NCBI GenBank assembly: GCA_003167365.1
Contig: PMTM01000012.1
Coordinates: 3,255 to 67,254 of the forward strand
Direction: 5' to 3'
Length of the DNA: 64,000 nucleotides
Source: Spartobacteria bacterium
GTDB taxonomy: Bacteria > Verrucomicrobiota > Verrucomicrobiia > Chthoniobacterales > UBA10450
Below the pieces are notes generated by a model. It had not been told where the DNA came from. It saw nothing but the letters and a program-made list of their open reading frames with translations, and did not search any database. Positions within the stretch are counted from its first letter, which is position 1. Each line of letters opens with the position of its first letter. This document shows positions 1 to 8,508 of this stretch, piece by piece. Made by a program: the position numbers and the translations under genes.

Positions 1-411
1 GCTCTTTTTTCTTCAGTACTAGTGCTTCCTTTTTCGGCGGCGGCGCGTTTACTTGTGCCGGAGCGGGTTTGCGATAGAACGGATTCCACCACTGACTCTT
101 TTCTTCTTTTTTCAGCGCTTCTTGCTTCTTCGGCGCGAGTTCTTCTTGCTTCAGCGTCGGCTTTTCCTTCTTCGCGATGACGGGTTCTTCCTTTTTCACC
201 ACCGGCTCTTTTTTCTTCAGTACTAGTTCTTGCTTCTTCGGTGCCGGCGGCGGCGGCGCGTTCACTTGTGGCGTAGCCGGCTTGTGATGGAACGGATTCC
301 ACCACTGACTCGTGGCCCCTTGTTCCTCTTTTTTCGGCGCTATTTCTTCCTTCTTCGCAACTGGCTTCTCCTTCTTCGCGACGATGGATTCTTCTTTCTT
401 CACCACCACCG
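1..411. repeat. Tandem repeat (204-207 bp) inside the secreted repeat protein
   Basis: Units begin at about 1 and 205, and the same opening string (gctcttttttcttc) recurs at 412. Both units carry the strongly conserved block gaacggattccaccactgact. The spacing is a multiple of three, so each unit encodes 68-69 residues in frame. The array may continue past the window start. Confidence 0.7.
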
Positions 412-832
412 GCTCTTTTTTCTTCGTCGCCGGTTCTGGCTTCGGCTCCGGCAGCATCGCGTTCATTTCGTTGTACTCCGCGTAAATCCGCACGCCCTTT
501 GTACCGGCAGGAACGGAAGAATCCTTAAAGGTTACCTTGACCTGCTTGAGCGTGTCCCCCGAATAGGGTTTTTGGGGTGGATTGAAAACGAGCTCGTATT
601 CCAAGAGGCCGTCTTGGTTGAGTTTCTGGCCGCGTTTCAAAAGTTGGCCGCCCCGCAGAGATGGCGTGCTCGCCATTCCCTCGACGTGAACGGTAAGGGT
701 TCCGCCCTTCATCACCGCGGTCACGGTATCTATCCGCGTGACGATTTTCGTACCTTGTGTAGCGCAAAGGCCCATTTCGGGCGTCAAAAAAATCGCCAGA
801 GAAATGAAAAACGCGAACAGAGTTGCTTTCAT
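1..832 (-). CDS. Secreted Lys/Glu/Pro-rich repeat protein (3' end beyond window)
   Basis: The minus-strand frame is open from an ATG at 832 to the window edge (277 codons, no stop seen). Residues 1-24 form a signal peptide with hydrophobic core LFAFFISLAIFL. Residues 25 to about 130 look like a compact globular domain. The rest is a highly charged linker of KKEEP-, KKEKP- and PKKQE-type runs, interrupted by the motif SQWWNPF followed by an HHKPA or YRKPA variant and a VNAPPP stretch. This block repeats with a 68-69 residue period. The composition suggests a periplasmic or cell-wall-spanning protein, the charged segment acting as a spacer. I do not recognise the family and give no function. 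The end of the gene lies outside, so total length and repeat number are unknown. Confidence 0.75.
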   Translation of the reverse strand, partial: MKATLFAFFISLAIFLTPEMGLCATQGTKIVTRIDTVTAVMKGGTLTVHVEGMASTPSLRGGQLLKRGQKLNQDGLLEYELVFNPPQKPYSGDTLKQVKVTFKDSSVPAGTKGVRIYAEYNEMNAMLPEPKPEPATKKKEPVVVKKEESIVAKKEKPVAKKEEIAPKKEEQGATSQWWNPFHHKPATPQVNAPPPPAPKKQELVLKKKEPVVKKEEPVIAKKEKPTLKQEELAPKKQEALKKEEKSQWWNPFYRKPAPAQVNAPPPKKEALVLKKKE

Positions 833-894
833 GGAAATCGGCATTGGCCTTTAATAGCGCGAACGCACACGGGCGCAAGGCGGCAAGAGAAAGG

Positions 895-967
895 TGGCTG
901 GGGGCGGAATCGAACCGCCGACACGTGGATTTTCAGTCCACTGCTCTACCAACTGAGCTACCCAGCC
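895..967 (-). tRNA. tRNA-Phe (GAA)
   Basis: The minus strand folds as a standard cloverleaf of 73 nt: acceptor arms GGCTGGG and CCCAGCC, D-arm AGCTCAGTTGGTAGAGC, anticodon loop CTGAAAA with anticodon GAA, and T-loop GGTTCGATTCC. The 3' CCA is not encoded (CCT follows the discriminator A). It lies between the secreted repeat protein gene and aat. Confidence 0.95.
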
Positions 968-1034
968 GCAATCGCTTGTCGATCCTACGCACGCAAGTTA
1001 AACGAGGCGCGGATGCTCACTAAAGCAGAAAACG

Positions 1035-1083
1035 CCCAACGCTCAACGCCCAACGCCCAACGCTCAACGCCCAATGCCCAATG
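1035..1083. repeat. Heptamer array, seven units of CYCAAYG
   Basis: Seven perfectly phased 7-nt units: CCCAACG, CTCAACG, CCCAACG, CCCAACG, CTCAACG, CCCAATG, CCCAATG. It is preceded by CAGAAAACG, the same leader as the arrays near 8 kb. It fills the gap between tRNA-Phe and the 3' end of aat. Confidence 0.85.
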
Positions 1084-1091
1084 CAGAAGAA

Positions 1092-1658
1092 TCAAAACTT
1101 GCGCGCCAGTTCCACGGCGCGGATCAATCGATGCAGGTAATCCTCGCGCGGTATCTCGATCGCGCCGAATTGCGCGAGATGCGGTGTGATCCATTGGGTG
1201 TCGAGCAAAACAAATTTCTTCGCGCGCAAACGTTCGACCAAAGCAACGAGCGCAATCTTCGAGGCATCAGTGACGCGATGAAACATCGACTCGCCAAAGA
1301 ACGCGCCGCCAATAGCCACGCCGTAAAGTCCGCCGGCAAGTTTGCCGGCGCTCCAAGCTTCGACCGAATGGGCGTAACCAAGTTCGTGCAATCGCTCATA
1401 GCTCTCGCGGATCTCGCCATTGATCCATGTGTCGGTGCGTTTCGCACAAGCACGAATGACTTCACCGAAGCGATGGTCGATCTTGATTTCGAAAAATTCC
1501 TTGCGCTGAATTCGCCGGAGCGCATGTGGAATATGAAATCGATCCAGCGGAATGATCGCGCGCGGCTCGGGTGAGAACCACGCGATGGAATCGTCCTCCA
1601 TCGCCATCGGAAAAACGCCGAGCCGATAAGCTTGCAATAAAAGTTCCGGCTCGATCAT
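1092..1658 (-). CDS. aat: Leucyl/phenylalanyl-tRNA--protein transferase
   Basis: Aat transfers Leu or Phe from charged tRNA to the N-terminal Arg or Lys of proteins, marking them for ClpS/ClpAP degradation (N-end rule). The 188-residue product carries the family's hallmarks: LLLQAYRLGVFPM near the N-terminus, WFSPEPRAIIPL, TWINGEIRESYERLHELGYAHSVE, GGLYGVAIGGAFFGESMF and the C-terminal LLDTQWITPHL. The frame is open further upstream, but the family start motif (MIEPELLLQAYRLG) and a GGAAG purine stretch 5 nt upstream point to the ATG at 1658. Length is slightly short for the family, because the C-terminal tail is trimmed. It is a single-gene unit between two short-repeat arrays. Confidence 0.93.
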   Translation of the reverse strand: MIEPELLLQAYRLGVFPMAMEDDSIAWFSPEPRAIIPLDRFHIPHALRRIQRKEFFEIKIDHRFGEVIRACAKRTDTWINGEIRESYERLHELGYAHSVEAWSAGKLAGGLYGVAIGGAFFGESMFHRVTDASKIALVALVERLRAKKFVLLDTQWITPHLAQFGAIEIPREDYLHRLIRAVELARKF

Positions 1659-1714
1659 ACAACTTCCGAGTTCATTCAATCGTAACGCCTCTGCCCTCGA
1701 CAATGCAGAAGAAT

Positions 1715-1857
1715 GGACAGGATTTACAGGATGGACTGGATTCGAAAAGAGGTTCGCGGATTTGGAATGGCCAGCATTAATTTCGATAGGCGCTCGGCAC
1801 AAGCGCTTCTACAAGCCAAAAGCAAATCCAGCAAAATCCCGTTAATCCTGTCGGATC
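1715..1857. repeat. Inverted pair of degenerate ACAGGATT arrays
   Basis: The left arm (1715-1743) holds three ACAGGATT-like units. The right arm (about 1825-1855) holds the same unit on the opposite strand, separated by roughly 80 nt. The left arm follows the leader CAATGCAGAAGAAT (1701-1714), which also occurs at 1079-1092 on the other side of aat. Together they could form a long imperfect hairpin in the gap before the lipoprotein gene; I see no gene in 1659-1924. Confidence 0.5.
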
Positions 1858-1924
1858 GGTTTTTCCGGAGGGCCTGATGGAATGTCATTCTTGCAATACT
1901 CTCTCTACTTCCTAAAATGGACAG

Positions 1925-2125
1925 ATGAAGCGTATGTCGATCTGGTTCGCGATCGCATGCGCGCTGGTCGCGGGCGGCTGCGCCGATCCGCTGGAACAAC
2001 GGAGCTCACAGGAAGTGGAAGAGCAACTTGAACGCGGCGTGACCGGTCAGGGCAAACTCGGTCCGATGAATCGCACCGAAGGCGATCAAGCTGACGAACA
2101 TGGCGTTCCGGAAACTCATCCATGA
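1925..2125 (+). CDS. Small lipoprotein translationally coupled to guaA
   Basis: A 66-residue product with a basic start (MKRMS), a hydrophobic stretch [12 protein letters not shown] and a Cys followed by AD. This is a plausible lipobox (AGGC), so lipidation and membrane anchoring are expected. The mature part is short and acidic ([20 protein letters not shown]). Its stop codon overlaps the guaA start as ATGA (2122-2125), which indicates coupling and one transcript. No enzymatic domain is visible. A translational lead gene with no protein role is an alternative, but the clean signal peptide argues for a real lipoprotein. Confidence 0.65.
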   Translation: MKRMSIWFAIACALVAGGCADPLEQRSSQEVEEQLERGVTGQGKLGPMNRTEGDQADEHGVPETHP

Positions 2126-3723
2126 CAGTGAAGACGTCTGCTCCGCCCGCGCACTCCAAAATTCTCATCCTCGACTTCGGCTCGCAGTACACCCAGGTGA
2201 TCGCGCGCCGCATCCGCGAGCTGCAGGTTTACTCGGAGATCGTTCCCTTCAATATTTCGTCGGCAGAAATCGAGAACCTGCAACCGAAAGGCATCATTCT
2301 TTCAGGCGGACCGGCTAGCGTTTACGAGAAAGACGCGCCCCAAGTCGATCCGAAGATTTTTTCGCTCGGCATTCCGGTTCTAGGAATTTGTTACGGCCTG
2401 ATGCAGATGGCGCATCACCTCGGCGGCCAGGTTGAGTTCAGTGGACGGCGCGAATTCGGCGCGGGCATGTTGCGAATTACAAACGGTTCGGAGCTATTCG
2501 ATGGTTTGGGCGCGCAACTCGATGTCTGGAACAGTCACGGCGATGAAGTGACGGCGCTGCCAAAAGGTTTTCGCGCCGCCGGCCAGACCGACAGTTCAAA
2601 CTTCGCCGCGGTCGAGGATCCGCAGCGAAAACTTTACGGCCTGCAATTTCATCCGGAAGTCGCGCACACCCCGCGCGGCAAGGAGATTTTGCAGAACTTC
2701 GTCTATCACATCTGCCATTGCGCAATGGATTGGACGATGGGCTCGTTCATCGAGGAAGCGTGCGAACGGGTGCGGAGACAGGTGGGCGATGCAAAAGTCG
2801 TGCTCGGGTTGAGCGGCGGTGTCGATTCGTCCGTGGTAGCGGCGCTGCTGCATAAAGCGATCGGCGACCAACTCACCTGCATTTTCGTGAACAACGGATT
2901 GTTGCGCGACCGAGAAGAGGAAGTCGTGCAGCGCGTCTTCGGCGAGAATTTTCACGTCCGCCTAAAGTATGTCGATGCCAGTGACCGGTTTCTTTCCAAG
3001 CTGCGTGGCGTGACCGAGCCGGAGACGAAGCGCAAGATCATCGGCAACGAATTCATCGAGGTGTTTCAACACGCGACCGAGGAATTGCTCGCAGAAGATC
3101 GACAAAATGGCGCCGGTAAGCCCGGCGGCTACAAGTTTTTGGCCCAAGGCACGCTCTATCCCGACGTGATCGAAAGCGTTTCGATCGGCGGCAATCCCGC
3201 CCAAGTGATCAAGACACATCATAATGTCGGCGGTCTGCCGGAGAAAATGCATTTCGCGCTGGTCGAACCGTTGCGTCAACTTTTCAAAGACGAAGTGCGT
3301 CAAGCCGGTTCACAGCTCGGTTTGCCGAAGGAAGTTGTTTATCGTCAACCGTTCCCCGGCCCCGGCCTCGCGGTGCGCATCCTTGGCGAAGTCACGCCCG
3401 AGCGATTGTCGATCTTGCGCGCGGCCGACACCATCGTGCAAAGCGAAATGGAAGCGGCCGATTGGTATTACAAAGTCTGGCAATCGTTCGCCGTCTTGCT
3501 TCCCGTGCAAACCGTCGGCGTCATGGGCGACCAGCGCACCTACGAAAACACCGTCGCGCTACGCATCGTCGAAAGTCAGGACGGCATGACCGCCGATTGG
3601 GTGCGGTTGCCTTACGAATTGCTCGCCCGTATTTCCAATCGCATCAGCAACGAAGTCAAAGGCGTCAATCGCGTCTGCTACGACATCTCGAGCAAGCCAC
3701 CGAGCACAATCGAGTGGGAATGA
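2122..3723 (+). CDS. guaA: GMP synthase (glutamine-hydrolysing)
   Basis: GuaA converts XMP, ATP and glutamine to GMP, the last step of guanine nucleotide synthesis. The 533 residues match the family's usual size of about 525. An N-terminal class I glutamine amidotransferase domain (about 10-200) has the nucleophile C90 in GICYG and the H177/E179 pair in QFHPEV. The ATP-pyrophosphatase domain follows, with the P-loop SGGVDS at 231-236. The C-terminal dimerisation domain ends in the conserved STIEWE. Translation is coupled to the upstream lipoprotein through a 4-nt overlap. The frame stays open for 38 codons past the TGA, but the family terminus is complete here. Confidence 0.98.
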   Translation: MTVKTSAPPAHSKILILDFGSQYTQVIARRIRELQVYSEIVPFNISSAEIENLQPKGIILSGGPASVYEKDAPQVDPKIFSLGIPVLGICYGLMQMAHHLGGQVEFSGRREFGAGMLRITNGSELFDGLGAQLDVWNSHGDEVTALPKGFRAAGQTDSSNFAAVEDPQRKLYGLQFHPEVAHTPRGKEILQNFVYHICHCAMDWTMGSFIEEACERVRRQVGDAKVVLGLSGGVDSSVVAALLHKAIGDQLTCIFVNNGLLRDREEEVVQRVFGENFHVRLKYVDASDRFLSKLRGVTEPETKRKIIGNEFIEVFQHATEELLAEDRQNGAGKPGGYKFLAQGTLYPDVIESVSIGGNPAQVIKTHHNVGGLPEKMHFALVEPLRQLFKDEVRQAGSQLGLPKEVVYRQPFPGPGLAVRILGEVTPERLSILRAADTIVQSEMEAADWYYKVWQSFAVLLPVQTVGVMGDQRTYENTVALRIVESQDGMTADWVRLPYELLARISNRISNEVKGVNRVCYDISSKPPSTIEWE

Positions 3724-3888
3724 GATAATTTACGATTTCAGATTTTCGATTGCAGATTTGAAATCAAATCACTCGACGCCGAAGTCGCGCGCTGGCTTAA
3801 CCAAGTCCGCGAAGTCGGCGAGCAGAAGCATTTAGCTTGAATGTTTGGGTGCGTGTTGGCTCGATAAGCAACTTATCGCGTCCACGCC

Positions 3889-6555
3889 ATGAATGCCGAA
3901 CAAGAACGTCTCCAGGAAAACAATTCGTGCGACGAGCCGTGGCATTTTTGGGGGCCGTATTTGGCCGAGCGCGCGTGGGGAACGGTACGCGAGGATTACA
4001 GCGCGAACGGCGACGCGTGGAATTATTTTCCGCACGATCACGCGCGGTCGCGCGTCTATCGCTGGAATGAAGATGGCATCGGCGGGATTTCCGATTTCAA
4101 AGGCCGGCTTTGTTTCGCCTTCGCGTTTTGGAATGAGCGCGATCCGTTCTTAAAAGAGCGGCTCTTCGGTGTGACCGGGCCGCAGGGAAATCACGGTGAA
4201 GATGTGAAGGAAGTTTATTTCTACACCGATTGCACGCCGTCGCACAGTTACATGTCGATGTTGTACCGCTATCCGCAGGCGCGTTTTCCGTACGAAGAAT
4301 TGATGGCGCAAAGCGGCGCGCGCTCAAAGATGGAAGGCGAATTCGAGCTTTGGGAAACGGGCGCGCTGGCGGAGAACCGCTTTTTCGACATCGAGATCGA
4401 ATACGCCAAAGCGGAGACGCATGACATTTTGATCCGCGCGACCGCGACCAATCGCGGGCCCGATCCGGCGACGTTGCATCTCCTCCCAACGCTCTGGTTT
4501 CGCAACACCTGGAGCTGGGACCGGAACAGTCCCAAACCAATGCTGCGAACCGCTGATGAAAAAGGCAAACCGGACGTAATCGCGGCCAGTCATCACGTGC
4601 TCGGCGAATACAATCTATTTTGCGACGGCACTGACAAACTGCTCTTCACCGAAAACGAGAGCAATCTCCAACTGCTTTGGGGCGCGCCGAATCCGACTCC
4701 GTTCGTCAAAGATTCGATCAACGATTGCGTGGTTCACGACAAGATGGACATGGTCAATCCGCAGCGGGTCGGGACAAAAGCGGCCGCGCATTACAAGTTC
4801 ACTATTCCACCGGGCGAAAGCGTTTCCGTTCGGCTGCGACTGACGCGCGCTGGCGGAAGCAAGAATGATGGCGACGCATTCGCAGACTTCGACGGCATCT
4901 TCGCGACGAGGCGCAAGGAAGCGGACGCATTTTATGCGGAACTCGCGCCGGCATCTTTAGGCGAAGAACACCGCGCCATTCAACGCCAATCGCTCGCCGG
5001 GATGTTGTGGAGCAAACAGTTTTATCATTACATCATCGAGCAATGGTTGGACGGAGATCCGGCGCAGCCACCGCCGCCGCCCGAGCGTCAAGAAGGCCGT
5101 AACAGCGAGTGGCGGCATCTTTACAACGAACGCGTCATGTCGATGCCGGACAAATGGGAATATCCCTGGTACGCATCGTGGGACCTGGCCTTCCATTGCA
5201 TCCCGCTCGCCCTGGTCGATTGTCACTTCGCCAAGACGCAGCTCGATATCATCGTGCGCGAATGGTACCAGCATCCGAACGGACAGATCCCGGCCTACGA
5301 GTGGAATTTCGGCGACGTGAATCCACCCGTCCTCGCCTGGGCGGCGTGGCGCATTTATCAGATCGAGCGAAAAGAAACCGGCAAAGGCGATCGCGCGTTT
5401 CTCGAAACCATCTTCCACAAAATGCTCATCGCCTTTACCTGGTGGGTGAATCGCAAAGACTCGGAAGGCAACAACATCTTTCAGGGCGGGTTTCTCGGGC
5501 TCGATAACATTGGCGTGTTCGATCGGAACTACGCGTTCCCGGACGGCAGCCATCTCGAACAAAGCGACGGCACGAGTTGGATGGGAATGTTTAGCCTGAA
5601 CATGATGCGCATCGCGCTCGAGCTCGCGCTGGAGAATCATGTTTACGAAAATATCGCGACGAAGTTTTTCGAGCACTTCCTAGGAATCGCCGCGGCCATG
5701 AACAATCTCGGCGGCAAAGGTATTGGTCTGTGGAACGAAGAGGACGAATTTTACTACGATGTGCTGCACACGCCCGGCGGGCGATATCTGCCGTTGAAGG
5801 TGCGATCGGTGGTCGGCTTGATGCCGCTGCTAGCGGTCGAGACGGTGCAGCCTCAACTGCTTGATGCGGTGCCGGGTTTCAAGAGCCGGCTCGAATGGTA
5901 TCTCGAGAATCGCCCCGATCTATGCAGCCTCATTTCACGGTGGCAGGAGCCCGGCGCGGGCGAACGGCGTCTTATCGCTCTGACCCGCGGCCATCGCATG
6001 AAATCTTTATTGCGGCGCATGCTCGATCCCGAGGAATTTCTCAGCGATTACGGTGTGCGTTCGGTGAGCAAATATCACAGGGACCATCCGTACGTAGTGA
6101 CCGTGCGCGGCGAAGAGAAGTTCGTGAATTACGAGCCGGCGGAATCGCAGACCAATTTGTTCGGCGGCAATTCCAATTGGCGCGGGCCGGTTTGGTTTCC
6201 AATCAATTATCTGCTGATCGAATCGCTCCAACAATTTCATCATTACTACGGCGACGATTTCAAAGTGGAATGCCCGACCGGTTCCGGCCAGTTCATGCAC
6301 TTGAAGCAGATAGCGAACGAGCTTTCCAATCGGCTGATCAAGCTTTGGATGCGCGACGAAAAAGGCGAACGCGCCTTTGAGCGCGCGTCCGGCAATGCGC
6401 TTAACGGCGCGCCGGATCGACAGCGTTATTTGTTTCACGAATATTTTCACGGCGACACCGGCGCCGGCCTGGGCGCGTCGCATCAAACTGGCTGGACCGG
6501 GCTTGTCGCGAAATTGATTCAACAACAAGGCGAATTCGGCACGATCGCGAAATAA
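3889..6555 (+). CDS. GH63-type glycoside hydrolase (glucosidase / mannosylglycerate hydrolase-like)
   Basis: An 888-residue cytoplasmic-looking protein with no signal peptide. The N-terminal part has the 'glucosidase' signature ([30 protein letters not shown]). The C-terminal half is an (alpha/alpha)6 toroid typical of GH63, with WDLAF (D432, likely general acid), [14 protein letters not shown] and [14 protein letters not shown] (E778, likely base). Enzymes of this family hydrolyse alpha-glucosides or compatible solutes such as mannosylglycerate; which substrate applies here cannot be read from the sequence. It is monocistronic, ending in a hairpin shared with the convergent gene. Upstream, 3724-3888 has no convincing gene, only a GATTTCA/TGAAATC inverted motif near 3737-3768. 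Confidence 0.85.
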   Translation: MNAEQERLQENNSCDEPWHFWGPYLAERAWGTVREDYSANGDAWNYFPHDHARSRVYRWNEDGIGGISDFKGRLCFAFAFWNERDPFLKERLFGVTGPQGNHGEDVKEVYFYTDCTPSHSYMSMLYRYPQARFPYEELMAQSGARSKMEGEFELWETGALAENRFFDIEIEYAKAETHDILIRATATNRGPDPATLHLLPTLWFRNTWSWDRNSPKPMLRTADEKGKPDVIAASHHVLGEYNLFCDGTDKLLFTENESNLQLLWGAPNPTPFVKDSINDCVVHDKMDMVNPQRVGTKAAAHYKFTIPPGESVSVRLRLTRAGGSKNDGDAFADFDGIFATRRKEADAFYAELAPASLGEEHRAIQRQSLAGMLWSKQFYHYIIEQWLDGDPAQPPPPPERQEGRNSEWRHLYNERVMSMPDKWEYPWYASWDLAFHCIPLALVDCHFAKTQLDIIVREWYQHPNGQIPAYEWNFGDVNPPVLAWAAWRIYQIERKETGKGDRAFLETIFHKMLIAFTWWVNRKDSEGNNIFQGGFLGLDNIGVFDRNYAFPDGSHLEQSDGTSWMGMFSLNMMRIALELALENHVYENIATKFFEHFLGIAAAMNNLGGKGIGLWNEEDEFYYDVLHTPGGRYLPLKVRSVVGLMPLLAVETVQPQLLDAVPGFKSRLEWYLENRPDLCSLISRWQEPGAGERRLIALTRGHRMKSLLRRMLDPEEFLSDYGVRSVSKYHRDHPYVVTVRGEEKFVNYEPAESQTNLFGGNSNWRGPVWFPINYLLIESLQQFHHYYGDDFKVECPTGSGQFMHLKQIANELSNRLIKLWMRDEKGERAFERASGNALNGAPDRQRYLFHEYFHGDTGAGLGASHQTGWTGLVAKLIQQQGEFGTIAK

Positions 6556-6601
6556 TGTGGGAGCGCCGCGATTATCGGGACACTAAGGTCCCTCCCACAT
6601 T
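6554..6601. terminator. Bidirectional terminator-like hairpin
   Basis: A perfect 10-bp stem (AATGTGGGAG paired with CTCCCACATT) encloses a loop of 28 nt. It lies exactly between the convergent stops of the GH63-like gene and the 6607 gene. There is no U-tract, so efficiency is uncertain. Confidence 0.55.
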
Positions 6602-6606
6602 GGGAA

Positions 6607-6933
6607 TCATCGCCGCATGATGTGGATGGCGAGAATGCGACTCTGATGTCGCGCGAGCAGATAGTCGATGAAGTCGCCGATGATGGAATTGGGTTTGTTT
6701 CCAAACTTCGTCACAACCCGGCAAATGAGGACGCCGGTGCGCCCATGCCATTCGAGATTTATCACGCCATGGGCTTCGCCGGCACTGTGGATTTTCGCCC
6801 AGCCATGCGGACGGCCCGGCCGCTGATGTTCGGTCGGCACCAATCCGAATTTCCGCTCGAGCTGCGGATCGCTCATGATCTTGTTGCGCAACGATCCGTG
6901 GCCGCTCGTGATGACTTGAATCACCGTTTGCAT
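6607..6933 (-). CDS. Hypothetical protein, 108 aa
   Basis: I do not recognise this family. The product looks like a small soluble alpha/beta protein with regular hydrophobic alternation (GVINLEWHGRTGVLICRVVTKFG) and a C-terminal helix rich in R and H (DYLLARHQSRILAIHIMRR). No signal peptide or membrane segment is seen. It starts 36 nt after the stop of the GNAT gene on the same strand, so the two are probably co-transcribed. Composition is that of its neighbours and the frame is free of stops throughout, which supports a real gene. Confidence 0.6.
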   Translation of the reverse strand: MQTVIQVITSGHGSLRNKIMSDPQLERKFGLVPTEHQRPGRPHGWAKIHSAGEAHGVINLEWHGRTGVLICRVVTKFGNKPNSIIGDFIDYLLARHQSRILAIHIMRR

Positions 6934-6969
6934 CGCTTGTTCTGCGAATCGACCCGAAGCGGCATTTCG

Positions 6970-7464
6970 TCAATCTTCGATTAGCGAGCGAAACATGACG
7001 TAAACATCGACATATCCTTTTTCGGAATGTCGAAAAGCGCCCGGTAATGTTCCGATAATTTTGAAGCCGAGATCTTGCCACAAGTGCACGGCTGACTCGT
7101 TCGTCGAAACAACAAAGTTGAATTGCATCGCTCGAAAGCCAAGACGGCGCGCTTCGATCAGACAATGTTCGCCCATGGCGCGACCGACACCGAGTCCGCG
7201 CGCGGTAGGCGCGACCATGAAACTCGCATTTGAAACATGCGCACCAAGGCCGGGTCGATTTGGTCTCAAGACGTAGGTGCCGACAACTTGTCGATCTTGC
7301 TCAGCCACGTAGGTGTGCGTGTCGGAGCGAAACCAGTATGCGAGCGCATCTTCGCGCGATGTGTTCGGGTCGAAGACATACGTGTCGCCAGCAGAGACCA
7401 CCTCGTGAAAGATTTTCCAGATCGCATCGCGATCCGCGTTGATTGTCGGACGAATGTTCAACAC
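6970..7464 (-). CDS. GNAT-family N-acetyltransferase
   Basis: A 164-residue single-domain GNAT protein. The acetyl-CoA pyrophosphate-binding loop is visible as ARGLGVGRAMGEHCL (about 89-103), preceded by the SNASFMVAPT strand. The C-terminal AVHLWQDLGFKIIGTLPGAF is motif B of the fold. Substrate is not predictable; the overall pattern (IRPTINADRDAIWKIF, DTYVFDP) resembles phosphinothricin/PAT-like or L-amino-acid N-acyltransferases. It is followed by the 108-residue hypothetical gene and probably shares its transcript. Confidence 0.88.
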   Translation of the reverse strand: MLNIRPTINADRDAIWKIFHEVVSAGDTYVFDPNTSREDALAYWFRSDTHTYVAEQDRQVVGTYVLRPNRPGLGAHVSNASFMVAPTARGLGVGRAMGEHCLIEARRLGFRAMQFNFVVSTNESAVHLWQDLGFKIIGTLPGAFRHSEKGYVDVYVMFRSLIED

Positions 7465-7521
7465 CTGCGCAATTAGCCTTTCACGGTAAGATGTCGATTT
7501 TTCAACCGCGGACTACGCAGA

Positions 7522-7983
7522 TTACCCGGATGTTGTAGAGGCGGCTGTGTCAGCCGCCTGTTTGCTTAGGTTCGACGCACGCCAAAGCAAAAGCATTAGC
7601 GCGCCGAGCAAAACGAAGTCCAATGCGAGATGTCCGGCAAAGTTTAAATATTTGCTGGCGTGACCGAAGCAACCGCAGGTGATATCGAGGCCACGAACTT
7701 TCGCGGCGATGCTGGCGACGATGAAGACCGAAGTGAGCGTTGCCAGAATTAACAATCCCCCGAAATAAAGTCGTCGCGCGATGAGCGCCAATCCGCAAAA
7801 AATTTCCAACCATGGCAGATAGAAGCCAAGCCGGACGCCGACGGACCATGGCAGAATTTTGTAGTTGTCGATGTCGTTGGCGAAACTAATTGGATCGAGC
7901 GCTTTGATCGCGCCCGCGTAAACAAAAAGCGCTCCGATGATAACGGCGAGAATGCGCCAGGCGATGTTGCGCCGGAAATCCAT
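7522..7983 (-). CDS. MauE/DoxX-family membrane protein
   Basis: A 153-residue polytopic membrane protein with four hydrophobic segments (ILAVIIGALFVYAGAIKAL, LGFYLPWLEIFCGLALI, LLILATLTSVFIVASIAAKV, LALDFVLLGALMLLLW) and a CGC motif in DITCGCFG between segments three and four. MauE/DoxX-type proteins act in thiol redox or disulfide relay at the membrane. The ATG at 7983 is chosen because the frame further upstream only translates a heptamer repeat array. The extreme C-terminus (QAADTAAST) is encoded by a palindromic repeat. It is the last gene of a DUF1573-rhodanese-MauE set on this strand. Confidence 0.82.
   Translation of the reverse strand: MDFRRNIAWRILAVIIGALFVYAGAIKALDPISFANDIDNYKILPWSVGVRLGFYLPWLEIFCGLALIARRLYFGGLLILATLTSVFIVASIAAKVRGLDITCGCFGHASKYLNFAGHLALDFVLLGALMLLLWRASNLSKQAADTAASTTSG
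7535..7558. repeat. GTAGAGGCGGCTG palindromic element
   Basis: Perfect 8-bp arms GGCGGCTG and CAGCCGCC with a 3-nt TGT loop (7540-7558), preceded by GTAGA. It encodes the C-terminal tail of the MauE-like protein. Related copies lie at 19514-19537 and 19677-19703. Confidence 0.7.
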
Positions 7984-7987
7984 TCTA

Positions 7988-8089
7988 CAGAAAACGCCCA
8001 ACGCCGAACGTCCAACGCCCAATCAGCAGAAATTCAGAGACTCTGCCTTCGGCGTTCGGCGTTCGGCGTTCAGCGTTCAGCGTTTTCTT
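7988..8089. repeat. Inverted pair of heptamer arrays
   Basis: The left array (7997-8024) has units CCCAACG, CCGAACG, TCCAACG and CCCAATC after the leader CAGAAAACG. The right array (8048-8082) has five CYGAACG-type units on the opposite strand, after the same leader (AGAAAACG read on the minus strand). A spacer of about 23 nt separates them. The pair can form a long imperfect hairpin in the gap between the rhodanese and MauE genes. Confidence 0.8.
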
Positions 8090-8508
8090 CATCTCTTCGC
8101 CTTGAGCCATGCCTCCCAGCCGCCCTCGAGGACGAACACGTTTTTCAATTGCGCTTCGTTCCGGAGACGATGCGCGATTTCGCGGCTGGCGTTACAGTTC
8201 TGCGTGCTGCAGTAGACCACGATCTTTTTCTCCGGCGACCAGAGCACAAGAAATTGCGGGAGCAATTCGTTCCAATGATCTTCGTTCAACAACATTGCGC
8301 CGGGAACGTGATCTTGCGCGAATTCTTCAGCCGGCCGCGCATCGATCCACGTGGCGTTATCACCCCATTCGCGCGCCTGCGCCACGGTAACCATCTCCGA
8401 CGCCGGCACCGGCGTTTGCCAGGAAACTTTGTCGCGAAAATAAATCGCTTGCCCGATCGCCGGCACAAACGCCAGCAGCACCAGCAGGACAGCCTGCTTC
8501 AACTTCAC
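8089..8508 (-). CDS. Membrane-anchored rhodanese-domain protein
   Basis: 139 residues: an N-terminal hydrophobic anchor or signal (AVLLVLLAFVPAIGQAIYF), then a single rhodanese domain with WIDARPAEEFAQDHVPGAM and the active-site loop VVYCSTQNCNAS, whose first Cys would carry the persulfide. The domain faces the periplasm. Its start overlaps the DUF1573 stop as ATGA (8505-8508), so the two are translationally coupled. Together with the MauE-like protein it suggests a periplasmic sulfur or thiol-redox pathway. The precise substrate is not inferable. Confidence 0.85.
   Translation of the reverse strand: MKLKQAVLLVLLAFVPAIGQAIYFRDKVSWQTPVPASEMVTVAQAREWGDNATWIDARPAEEFAQDHVPGAMLLNEDHWNELLPQFLVLWSPEKKIVVYCSTQNCNASREIAHRLRNEAQLKNVFVLEGGWEAWLKAKR

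Noticed and set aside
3724-3841. In-frame continuation of guaA beyond its stop (38 codons)
   Set aside because: guaA already ends in the family's conserved IEWE; the extension has no start codon and no recognisable domain.
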